Shown here one piece after another: positions 1 to 7,274 of a stretch of 30,278 nucleotides of DNA. Under the pieces are notes generated by a model. It worked only from the letters and a program-made list of their open reading frames with translations, ran no database searches and was not told the DNA's origin. The first letter of the stretch is position 1. Each line of letters opens with the position of its first letter. The position numbers were made by a program, and so were the translations under genes. The stretch is from a virus, in the IMG/VR virus record IMGVR_UViG_3300042691_004653, positions 1 to 30,278 of that record; one strand, 5' to 3'.

Positions 1-102
1 GAAATATTTAATAAATCCATATACATTTGTGTTGTACCACCAGGGAATGTTCCTGTCCTACTTACATAAACAGAATGATTATACACCTGGTTAAAAAATG
101 CC
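1..102. repeat. Terminal direct repeat, left copy
   Basis: Bases 1-102 recur at 30177-30278 with a single difference (C at 71, T at 30247). The repeat lies inside one reading frame that continues across the joint. This is what an assembler leaves at the ends of a circular or circularly permuted molecule, so the unit genome is about 30,176 bp. A true short terminal repeat of a linear phage genome is possible but less likely, because it would interrupt a gene. Confidence 0.93.
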
Positions 103-569
103 CTGGTATTTGATAAATATGTCAAAAATACACTACCTGTTCCTGTTACATATGTACCAAAAAATCTAACGGATAAACAGGGAATGTTATTGATTACATT
201 AATTCCTAATATCTCTCTTTGAAATGATGTGGGAATAGTAATTGATAATCCTGTTGGCAATGTACCAGGTATGCCATTAACTGCGCCAATGAAACGATTG
301 TTGGGAATCAGATTTTGGCCACCTGGTAAATATTCATAAACATCATAATTGTATTGGCCTGGATCTTTATCTTCAACGAATGCCTGAAATTTATTATACC
401 TGGTTGGATATAATGATAAATCATTGAACCATGGGAAATCTAAACTAAATGAATCATGCGTTGCCTTGTTTTTTAAATACATCCTATAATTGGGATATGC
501 ATTCAATTTGCGTTCCTGCCAGGACACATTTAATGATGTATCATCGCCATCATTCTGAAAATACAACAT
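1..569 (-). CDS. Fibre/receptor-binding-like protein, N-terminal part (continues at the other end of the window)
   Basis: Translation on the minus strand starts at the ATG at 569-567, 11 nt after the stop of the glycosyltransferase gene, and stays open to base 1. Joined at the circular seam to 30176-29279 it gives one frame of 489 codons (488 aa); the C-terminal half is described under 29279-30278. This part holds roughly residues 1-189. It starts MLYFQNDGDDTSLNVSWQ and has no signal peptide or membrane segment; it is rich in Asn, Thr, Tyr and aromatic residues, as beta-rich virion proteins usually are. The repeat mismatch changes a Val to Ile in YNHS(V/I)YVS, a conservative change that suggests strain variation. 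It sits between a glycosyltransferase and the portal gene. A virion appendage is my inference from composition and from the C-terminal domain. Confidence 0.8.
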   Translation of the reverse strand, partial: MLYFQNDGDDTSLNVSWQERKLNAYPNYRMYLKNKATHDSFSLDFPWFNDLSLYPTRYNKFQAFVEDKDPGQYNYDVYEYLPGGQNLIPNNRFIGAVNGIPGTLPTGLSITIPTSFQREILGINVINNIPCLSVRFFGTYVTGTGSVFLTYLSNTRAFFNQVYNHSVYVSRTGTFPGGTTQMYMDLLNI

Positions 570-580
570 GCCGTTTATCT

Positions 581-1651
581 TTAAATAGTGTTTTTCAAAC
601 TTTTGTACAATTCCAATCGTTTTTTACAGATATCATTAGGTTTGAACATTGACCTGATTTTGGTTTCCAATCGTTTGGCCATTTCCCTGGTCATATCTAC
701 ATCCAACATCATCCGTTTCATGTATTTGTGCCAATCACCTGGCCTCTTTGGATTTACCAAAAATCCATCCACACCATGTTCAATTACATCCCTGTACATG
801 GTAATATCTGTGGCAATGATGGTTTTACCCATCCATGCGGCCTCAACAACCTTTAATTCAGATTTCAACCCATTGAATTTATTAAAACGCAATGGTGCCA
901 ATCCTACATCCACAAAATTATATCCGCCAATGTATGAATACACATCCGTTCCTGCAATCCGGCAATAATTATCATTTTCATATCTACCGGAAAATATTTC
1001 CTCATACTGATGGCCAATTTTGTTCTGCTCATGATATCCTGCCATGTACAATTTGTATTTGCCATTTAACGATTTATCATGCGCCAACCTTTCAAATCCC
1101 AATGCAACAGATTGGATATCCTCCAAATGTTGGGATGCGCCAAAATATCCAAATCTAATTATATCAGATGGTTCCGGTTTCTTTTCAAATTGCTTATACA
1201 TATCCGTTGGCACATTTTCCAGGATGGTGCAATTTGAATTGATTTTAACAATCTCATCCCTTAAATATTTGGTTGTGGTTGTGATATGATCTGCAATCTT
1301 TATATGTTCAATGATGCATGGTGACATTTGCCGTTTTTGGTAATCTTCATAAAATGCATGGCCTGGTTGCAATGTCCAATAATCATCCAAATCCAAAACG
1401 ATTTTGGCACCAAATTTCCGCAATACATCCGCAACAGGTTTCACATATTGAATCAATGATGACCATGACCGATTTATTATAATCAAATCCATGATTCTCA
1501 ATTGATCTTCTGTCATTTCATCAATTTTATCAATTGAGAAAAATTGTATTTCATCACCATACAATTCATGCATTTTGGCATGTGGCATTTCCAACCGATA
1601 CAAAGAACATCCATTTGGATGGCCATTGTTGTAAATCAAACATATGTTCAT
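581..1651 (-). CDS. GT4-like (GT-B fold) glycosyltransferase
   Basis: This 356-aa protein probably moves a sugar from a nucleotide-sugar donor to a glycan or protein acceptor in the cytoplasm. The N-terminus MNICLIYNNGHPNGCSLYRL is typical of GT-B enzymes, and the C-terminal half has the donor-site block KSELKVVEAAWMGK (about residues 262-276) followed by TIIATDITMYRDVIEHGVDG, as in family GT4. The frame is open up to 1708, but that stretch would translate a terminator hairpin (1668-1695), so I place the start at 1651, just after it. The next gene (fibre-like) begins 11 nt after the stop, so the two are likely co-translated. The acceptor is unknown: virion protein decoration or a change to the host surface are both possible. 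Family call is strong, substrate unknown. Confidence 0.85.
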   Translation of the reverse strand: MNICLIYNNGHPNGCSLYRLEMPHAKMHELYGDEIQFFSIDKIDEMTEDQLRIMDLIIINRSWSSLIQYVKPVADVLRKFGAKIVLDLDDYWTLQPGHAFYEDYQKRQMSPCIIEHIKIADHITTTTKYLRDEIVKINSNCTILENVPTDMYKQFEKKPEPSDIIRFGYFGASQHLEDIQSVALGFERLAHDKSLNGKYKLYMAGYHEQNKIGHQYEEIFSGRYENDNYCRIAGTDVYSYIGGYNFVDVGLAPLRFNKFNGLKSELKVVEAAWMGKTIIATDITMYRDVIEHGVDGFLVNPKRPGDWHKYMKRMMLDVDMTREMAKRLETKIRSMFKPNDICKKRLELYKSLKNTI

Positions 1652-1667
1652 GGCCACAAAATAAAGC

Positions 1668-1695
1668 AAAAAAAATAGCCAGGGATTACCCTGGC
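1668..1695 (-). terminator. Rho-independent terminator or attenuator ahead of the GT4 gene
   Basis: On the minus strand a perfect 7-bp stem GCCAGGG/CCCTGGC (1695-1689 with 1684-1678) closes a TAAT loop and is followed by TA and eight T (1675-1668). It lies 37 nt after the end of the 1732-2277 gene and only 16 nt before the glycosyltransferase start at 1651. It should end the capsid transcript at least partly; since no promoter fits between it and the next gene, readthrough is likely. Confidence 0.85.
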
Positions 1696-1731
1696 CATTC
1701 TCTTTCAAAAAACCTGATTCAAAAATACAAA

Positions 1732-2277
1732 TTATCCACCAATTATTTGTCCTGATGCCGTATTAATTGTTCCCGACCATTCAAACATTGGTTCTTCCTC
1801 CATGCCGGAAAATGTGACATCATACCCATTTCTATCACCCATTGCGGCACCTGTGCCATGCGTTCCTGCCGTTGCCTCCAATTGATTGTTGGCACCCAAA
1901 AACCAATTCGTTCCTGTTCGATCCGTTACAATGGCATACACTCTGCCCTGGCTCAACAACCGCAATTCATTACGAACCAATGTTTTCAATCGGTTCATTA
2001 TAATTTGCAATGTCACCGCATAAAATATGGTGCCATTTTCCTGTGAACCTGTCAATGTTTCTGTAAACTGCGCCCCTGCTTTTGGCATATCGTATTTATA
2101 CCATCCGGATACCAATGCACCTGAGAATGACACACCTGTTACAATTCCTGTACTACGATTCCCGGCACTAAATCCAATGCCGGTAATCGTTGATGCCTCT
2201 GCAAAATATATGGTTTTAATTCCTCCTACGGATTCCCGGCAACCTAACCGATATCCTGTTGTTAATGCACATGGCAT
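1732..2277 (-). CDS. Virion structural protein, possible major tail tube protein
   Basis: This 181-aa protein starts MPCALTTGYRLGCRESVGGI and has a central stretch (NGTIFYAVTLQIIMNRLKTL) and an end (NGYDVTFSGMEEEPMFEW) that resemble a small structural protein found next to the major capsid gene in many Bacteroidota phages. I recognise the pattern from memory and did not compare it with a database. Abundant Gly, Thr and beta-type sequence fit a tail tube or a capsid decoration protein. The gene follows the major capsid gene by 29 nt and is the last one before a strong terminator, which suits a highly expressed virion component. No other gene here is an obvious tail tube, which slightly favours that role. 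Confidence 0.6.
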   Translation of the reverse strand: MPCALTTGYRLGCRESVGGIKTIYFAEASTITGIGFSAGNRSTGIVTGVSFSGALVSGWYKYDMPKAGAQFTETLTGSQENGTIFYAVTLQIIMNRLKTLVRNELRLLSQGRVYAIVTDRTGTNWFLGANNQLEATAGTHGTGAAMGDRNGYDVTFSGMEEEPMFEWSGTINTASGQIIGG

Positions 2278-2306
2278 GATATATTATTTAAATTGTGAAA
2301 CAACAA

Positions 2307-3329
2307 TTATCGAACTTTTGGCCGTACTGCGTTATTACCCAAAACCACACAAATTTGGGATGGGAATGCATAGTTAATACCAAATTTCAATGCCGCCTGG
2401 AATTTGATATCATCTGCGCTATAATCCGCCCACATTCTAAATGTGTCCTCATCACTTAACAAATCACTACCTAAAAATAAATCCTGGCGGCTACATACAA
2501 ATATTCGTTGCGTGAAATTCAATCCATTTACTGCAATAACTTTCATATTGGTTCCTGGATAATACAATTCACCCACACCTGTCAAACCATTACCACCTGC
2601 CAAATCTCCCTGCCCTGAATGTAAATTGGTGTAACCTGTTTGGCGTATCAATTCACATACCAAAATGCGGAATGTATCCCAACCACAATATGCCGTTACA
2701 TCATCCCTGTTCAAAATGCTAATTGGTGTATTTTGATATGCAACTTCAAATCCGGATACAATATTGGTTGCGTTCAATGCACCACCAATGGTTAATTCAG
2801 TTATACCGGCACCTGTTGATTCGGCATACAACAACAATCCGGATGTACGAATCAAATTGGATTGGCCGGATGCATCTGCCGTTGCGCCTGTTGTCCATTG
2901 CCCTGAAATTGCGGATGCGCCAATTCCCTGCCATAATGCCACCTCAACTGCCTCTGCAATCCTTTTGGCCTTTTGTTCCATGAATTGTTGTTCAAATGGA
3001 ACACCTTCATAATTGGATCCCTGTTGCAATTGTGTTGCCAACCATGTGTTTTCCAATGTTCTTGGGCATAATGTTTCCTGAACCTTTACTGCACCTACAT
3101 GGATATTCCGTTGCGTAAATGATGTGGTGCCTGAATTGGTAAATCCACATGCCGTTCCTGCCTGGAATACCGCATCTGTATTGAACAGGTTAATGGCCTC
3201 CTGGAATTTAATTCCCACTCTTTTGTTTGGGATGGTGGATTGTGTTTTGGCATTAAAAACTGCCTGTGTTACCAATGGCAATTTGTTTTGCTCTGTGTAT
3301 GCGGCTAATGTGCCAACTGAATAAGACAT
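2307..3329 (-). CDS. Major capsid protein (HK97-fold type)
   Basis: This 340-aa protein has the size and features of a Bacteroidota-phage major capsid protein: an N-terminal arm (MSYSVGTLAAYTEQNKLPLV), a middle part with EQQFMEQKAKRIAEAVEVAL that looks like the long spine helix, and a C-terminal beta-rich part ending KFGINYAFPSQICVVLGNN. It follows the protease and scaffold genes, the standard order of a capsid cassette, with 6 nt between scaffold stop and its start. The leader TTAAATAAAAAAAT before the ATG is the A-rich type used by Bacteroidota for strong translation. The fold is inferred from context and sequence character, not from a comparison. Confidence 0.82.
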   Translation of the reverse strand: MSYSVGTLAAYTEQNKLPLVTQAVFNAKTQSTIPNKRVGIKFQEAINLFNTDAVFQAGTACGFTNSGTTSFTQRNIHVGAVKVQETLCPRTLENTWLATQLQQGSNYEGVPFEQQFMEQKAKRIAEAVEVALWQGIGASAISGQWTTGATADASGQSNLIRTSGLLLYAESTGAGITELTIGGALNATNIVSGFEVAYQNTPISILNRDDVTAYCGWDTFRILVCELIRQTGYTNLHSGQGDLAGGNGLTGVGELYYPGTNMKVIAVNGLNFTQRIFVCSRQDLFLGSDLLSDEDTFRMWADYSADDIKFQAALKFGINYAFPSQICVVLGNNAVRPKVR

Positions 3330-3335
3330 ATTTTT

Positions 3336-3977
3336 TTATTTAAGATTTTTAATTACTTGTGTTAATTGTTCAAATTTTTGTTTTTTCGCATCAATGGCAT
3401 TTTCTGCCAATGCATTTTTATTAATTTTCATGGCACCTGCCGTTGGCATCTGCGCCAATTTTGAAATTGAATCCTCAATGGCGGAAAATTTACCTGCATT
3501 TTTGGAACTTTCATTTTCAAATTCACCTGTCATTTTTGCCAACAGATCATATATGGCATTTAATTTCTCTGTTATGGCATCCATTTTTGCAACCATTGGA
3601 TCCACTTGTGGTTCCATTTCCGGTTCCATTCCTGGCATATAATCATTTGCCGCAACCGGAATATCCTGTTGTGTCACATCCGGTTTTGCCTCAATCAATT
3701 GAATTTCAGTAATGAACCCATTTTCCGTTTTAATAATGGCCGTATTGGGAATCTCATGTGAACCATCCGGTGCCGGAATGATATTATCACCATCCACAAC
3801 ATATACGGATGATCCTACTGCCATTTCTCCATCAATCCGGATGGTTGTGCCATCCGTTAATAAATAATCGCTGAAATTCATTTTTTTGGGCATTGCCGAA
3901 AATGCGGATTGTGATTGATTCACATTCTTCATTTGGCGCAATGTTTCTGCCAACTTGTTCAATTGCTCTGTAATCAT
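3336..3977 (-). CDS. Scaffold-like capsid assembly protein
   Basis: This 213-aa protein has an N-terminal helical segment, a small beta domain (about residues 34-92: DGTTIRIDGEMAVGSSVYVVDG and PAPDGSHEIPNTAIIKTENG), a Pro/Glu/Met-rich linker (PGMEPEMEPQVDP), and a C-terminal coiled-coil half (VAKMDAITEKLNAIYDLLAKM and EDSISKLAQ). A flexible, acidic middle and helical end are typical of phage scaffolds that guide capsid assembly and are then removed. It lies between the putative prohead protease and the major capsid gene, the usual place for a scaffold. The beta domain recurs in Bacteroidota phage scaffold genes as far as I recall. Cleavage by the upstream protease is inferred. Confidence 0.65.
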   Translation of the reverse strand: MITEQLNKLAETLRQMKNVNQSQSAFSAMPKKMNFSDYLLTDGTTIRIDGEMAVGSSVYVVDGDNIIPAPDGSHEIPNTAIIKTENGFITEIQLIEAKPDVTQQDIPVAANDYMPGMEPEMEPQVDPMVAKMDAITEKLNAIYDLLAKMTGEFENESSKNAGKFSAIEDSISKLAQMPTAGAMKINKNALAENAIDAKKQKFEQLTQVIKNLK

Positions 3978-4001
3978 TCTGATGGCTTTTATTGGTAAAT
4001 A

Positions 4002-4586
4002 TTAAATTGATTGATTTGTGGCCAAAAATTCATTCAATGCACTTAAAAAATTTTCAATGGCTTGTTCCTGGTTATCATCATCAACAGGTTCCAAACCAAA
4101 ATATCCTTCAATGCTGAATCCACCAAATTTATCCCTATTCTCCCAAACATCATCATTTTCAATTTTATATGAACCAAACCATGAACCATTTGGTATATCC
4201 GCAAATTCATTTGGCGCATTAATGCCCCTGGCCTGATTGGTTATCCATGATTCAAACATATAAACACCCTCAACATCCAATTTATGTTCAACATTTACAT
4301 TACGGATGTTGTTTTGCTTAAAAAATCGCATCACCATTTTTTCAATCACATCCGGTTCAAATATCACATAATATTTTCCCCTTTCTTTGTCCTGTCTTAA
4401 AATTGGTGTATTGGCGGCCATCAATAATCCTGTTAATATTCTTTTCTCTGCATTTTCTGAAAATAACATTTTGGATTTGCTAAATGCCAAATAATTGATT
4501 TCTGTGGCCGGATGCTCAACCAATGACACATATTGTACACCTTCATCATTCTCATCAATTCTCATTTTGTAAATTGGAAATTCCAT
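4002..4586 (-). CDS. XkdF-like prohead serine protease
   Basis: This 194-aa protein matches the XkdF-like phage serine protease type: it opens with MEFPIYKMRIDENDEGVQYVSLVEHPA, which looks like the family's start, and carries NVEHKLDVEGVYMFESW (about 98-115) and GGFSIEGYF (about 154-162). His in the VEHK block and Ser in GFSIEG are the likely catalytic residues. Such proteases mature the prohead by cutting scaffold and capsid N-termini. It is the first gene of the capsid block, 24 nt before the scaffold gene, and lies after the AT-rich spacer. Its leader is A-rich (CCAAAATAAAGATT then ATG). Confidence 0.75.
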   Translation of the reverse strand: MEFPIYKMRIDENDEGVQYVSLVEHPATEINYLAFSKSKMLFSENAEKRILTGLLMAANTPILRQDKERGKYYVIFEPDVIEKMVMRFFKQNNIRNVNVEHKLDVEGVYMFESWITNQARGINAPNEFADIPNGSWFGSYKIENDDVWENRDKFGGFSIEGYFGLEPVDDDNQEQAIENFLSALNEFLATNQSI

Positions 4587-4814
4587 AATCTTTATTTTGG
4601 TTTTATTTTGATTTTATTTTTTTTTGGGAAACATATATATTATAATTAATATATCTATTATATATATCTATTATATGTATATATTATATATATCTATTAT
4701 ATGTATCTATTATATGTATCTATTATATGTATCTATTATATGTATCTATTATATATATCTAATAATATTGTTTTTCTTTTTTTTGGTTCTTTTTTTTCTT
4801 TTATGATAAATGCA
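4587..4814. other. Non-coding AT-rich spacer between tape measure and capsid block
   Basis: These 228 bases hold no credible gene. From high to low coordinates they contain a pyrimidine-rich tract on the plus strand (4771-4804), eight 13-bp tandem repeats (4652-4755), an AT stretch, and an A-rich leader for the protease gene (4621-4590, minus strand). No hairpin terminator and no clear TAnnTTTG promoter were found. It may hold the start of capsid transcription or act as an mRNA boundary; that is inference from position. Confidence 0.75.
4652..4755. repeat. Array of eight 13-bp tandem repeats
   Basis: Plus-strand unit TATCTATTATATG is repeated in register eight times: five exact copies at 4665-4677, 4691-4703, 4704-4716, 4717-4729 and 4730-4742; copies at 4652 and 4743 end in A instead of G; the copy at 4678 is diverged (TATATATTATATA). 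The array is made only of A/T apart from one C and one G per unit. Iteron, promoter or protein-binding roles are all open. The nearest coding sequences are 60 nt (tape measure stop) and 66 nt (protease start) away. Confidence 0.92.
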
Positions 4815-7241
4815 TCATTGCAATGTGGCCTGTTGTGCAATCGTATTTAATCGTTTGGTGGACACCCTAATATCATTTTCAACTATATATGCCCTCATTG
4901 GTTGTGGTTGATTGCCACCATTAGATCCTGTGTTGATTGGCCGCCCATTGGCATCTAATTGTGTCATGTTGGGATTTGTGGCCATACCTGATGGTTGTGA
5001 TCCACTATTACCGCCACCACCTGTGGCCATGCCACCACCGCCACCTGTTGATCCACTACCGGATCCCTGGAATGTTTGTGCCTTAATCATTGCCACCCTG
5101 CCCAATCCTGCGGCTATGGCCGCCCCTGCCGCAATGGCCGCCCTAAATGGTGCCGTTGGATCACCCAATGCACCTGAACCAATCTGTGAATTATATGCCT
5201 TCTGTGCCGCCAAATATGTATCAATTAATGTCATGGCTATGTTTACTCTTTTTTGCCATTCAAATCTTTTCCTTTGTGATTCTTCATCCTGTTTGCCGAA
5301 TCCCTCCAACATTTGGAACAATCCTGTCATGGCCATATTCAATTGCTCTGCATACCATAATTGGGATTCTATTTGTTTTTTCTTTTCATCATATTTCATT
5401 AAAACCATGTCATTGGAAAATGCCTGTGACAATGTTTTTTCCCTGGTTCTATATGAATCAGATATGTTGCCTAATATTTCCGCCTTTTCCTGTTCCGTTG
5501 CGGATTGATATTCTTTCGATTGTATGGCCTCAAATAACTCATTCAATTTGGCATCCTTCAAATCCGCCAATTGATTGTCATATTCTGCTTTTCTTTTTTG
5601 CCTGGTGTCCTGGATTAAATTTACCTCCTCATCCCTGGCATCCTTATCTGCCTGTTTTTTCTGATTGTATGCCTTTAATCTCAAATCCAATATGGCATTT
5701 TGTAATGCTTTTTCCTGCTCTAATTCTGCATCACATTTTTCCTGGTTTGCCTGTGCCTCCTTATCATTAAACTCTTTGATTTTGGCCAACCTGGTTTTCC
5801 TTAATTCATCCAACAAAATTTGATACAAATCTTCATTTCCTTTGGCGGCCTCTAATCTTTGTTCAAACGATTGATCAATCTGTTCCAATTCTTTTGCCAG
5901 GCCATTCAAATCCATCAACAAAATGTTGTTCAATGATTCCTTTTTCATTTTTTCCCATTCCATCAATTGCCTTTTCTGTTCCTCCTGGTATTTATCACTT
6001 TTGTTTTTCCTGTCCTCCCTGGCTCTGATCTCAATTTCCGTAATGGCTATTTCTGCATTTAATTTTTCCGTTTCAATCTGCCGGTAAAATGCCTGATTTA
6101 TTTTTTTCTGCTCATCCAAATATTGGCCTGTCATGGCCTCCCTGTTGCGTAATTGTGCCTCCAATACTTTATCACCTTTGGCCTCTTGCATAATTCTATC
6201 TTCAACCTGTTTGGCCGTTTCTTTATTCAATTCATCCGTTTTCTCTTTGGTTTTTTTGATTATTTCATTTGCACCTTTGATTGTGGCATCATCCAATTCT
6301 TTTTGTGATGCGCCCTGTGATTTTAACCTTAAAATGGTAATATCAATGTTGGATTGGATTGGCTTTAATGAATCCTGTAATTTTTTGTTGGCCTCCTCCA
6401 ATGCATCAACAGAATCTTTGGCATCTGTGGCCGCCTCATCATATTCAAATAATTTGGATACCAAAAACCCAAATGCCACCACCAATGCACCAACACCTGT
6501 GGTCACTAATGTTGCCCGGAATGCCTTTGTGGCCAATGTGGCACCATTGGTAACATATGTATATGCCTGTGTTGCGTATGCCTGTAAATTGGTAATTAAT
6601 ATGCCCTCCTTTTGCAATGCATTAACAATCTGTTGAACAGATGCCACCAATGCCATGGCGGATTGTGCCTTTTGAAATGCTTGTTGTAATTTCTCTGAAT
6701 CTTTGGTAAAAATGGCCGTTACTGATTGTGCGGCCGCAAATGAATTGGCCAATAATCCAATGGTTTCAATGCCGGTGTCCAATGCCCTGGTGTCACTTGC
6801 TAATGCCCGGATCTGCCCACCTGTATCACCAATGGTATCTTCCAATTGTCCTGCCCTCATGGCCATTTCCCGAAAAACTGCGCTATCTGCCTCACCGGCA
6901 TCCGCCATTTCCGCCATTGCCGCTTTTAACTCCCTTAATTCTGCCTTTAATGATTTCTTTTTTTCTGTGGTTTTCTGTGCCTCATCTCCTGCCTTTTTTG
7001 TAGATTCCGTTTGTTTGTCCTGTGCCTTTGTCAATTCATCTGTGGCCTTACTCTGCTCTTTTAATGTCTGCCTTAACTCTGTGGCCTTTTTATTCAATTT
7101 ATCAAATTCATCCGTTCCCTCCTTACCGGCAATGGCCATTTCCGCCAATTCCTGTTGCGTTTTGGCCAATTCATTGTTCAACTCATTTAATTCTGATTCC
7201 GATAATACCCGGACAATTATATTTTGCGTTTCGTCTGCCAT
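4815..7241 (-). CDS. Tail tape measure protein
   Basis: This 808-aa protein sets tail length and helps DNA pass into the cell. The N-terminal 150 residues are long charged helices rich in Glu, Lys, Gln and Ala, predicted to form coiled coils (ELNELNNELAKTQQELAEM and further). A hydrophobic segment lies at about 243-264 (ATLVTTGVGALVVAFGFLV), more coiled coil follows to about 690, then an Ala/Gly hydrophobic patch (about 706-728) and a Gly/Ser-rich low-complexity region before a short C-terminus. That pattern is the usual one for siphovirus tape measures. By the common rule of about 1.5 Å per residue the tail would be roughly 120 nm. The start has the leader TTAAATAAAACAAC. It follows the two large tail genes. 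Confidence 0.87.
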   Translation of the reverse strand: MADETQNIIVRVLSESELNELNNELAKTQQELAEMAIAGKEGTDEFDKLNKKATELRQTLKEQSKATDELTKAQDKQTESTKKAGDEAQKTTEKKKSLKAELRELKAAMAEMADAGEADSAVFREMAMRAGQLEDTIGDTGGQIRALASDTRALDTGIETIGLLANSFAAAQSVTAIFTKDSEKLQQAFQKAQSAMALVASVQQIVNALQKEGILITNLQAYATQAYTYVTNGATLATKAFRATLVTTGVGALVVAFGFLVSKLFEYDEAATDAKDSVDALEEANKKLQDSLKPIQSNIDITILRLKSQGASQKELDDATIKGANEIIKKTKEKTDELNKETAKQVEDRIMQEAKGDKVLEAQLRNREAMTGQYLDEQKKINQAFYRQIETEKLNAEIAITEIEIRAREDRKNKSDKYQEEQKRQLMEWEKMKKESLNNILLMDLNGLAKELEQIDQSFEQRLEAAKGNEDLYQILLDELRKTRLAKIKEFNDKEAQANQEKCDAELEQEKALQNAILDLRLKAYNQKKQADKDARDEEVNLIQDTRQKRKAEYDNQLADLKDAKLNELFEAIQSKEYQSATEQEKAEILGNISDSYRTREKTLSQAFSNDMVLMKYDEKKKQIESQLWYAEQLNMAMTGLFQMLEGFGKQDEESQRKRFEWQKRVNIAMTLIDTYLAAQKAYNSQIGSGALGDPTAPFRAAIAAGAAIAAGLGRVAMIKAQTFQGSGSGSTGGGGGMATGGGGNSGSQPSGMATNPNMTQLDANGRPINTGSNGGNQPQPMRAYIVENDIRVSTKRLNTIAQQATLQ

Positions 7242-7274
7242 GTTGTTTTATTTAATATAGATCATAATGTTTAA

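Noticed and set aside
1652-1708. Upstream start of the GT4 gene giving 19 extra residues
   Set aside because: Those codons are the terminator hairpin and its T run, and the protein family normally begins at the internal Met.
1720-1727. TATTTTTG box as promoter of the GT4 gene
   Set aside because: It fits TAnnTTTG but lacks an upstream element and would place a terminator hairpin right after the transcription start; likely chance in AT-rich DNA.
4624-4806. 60-aa plus-strand frame of Ile, Tyr, Leu and Phe
   Set aside because: It is a translation of the 13-bp AT repeats and the T-rich tract; composition explains its openness, and it is opposite in direction to all genes.
4912-5508. 198-aa plus-strand frame rich in Pro and Ala
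   Set aside because: Antisense to the Gly/Ala-rich end of the tape measure gene; a shadow frame.
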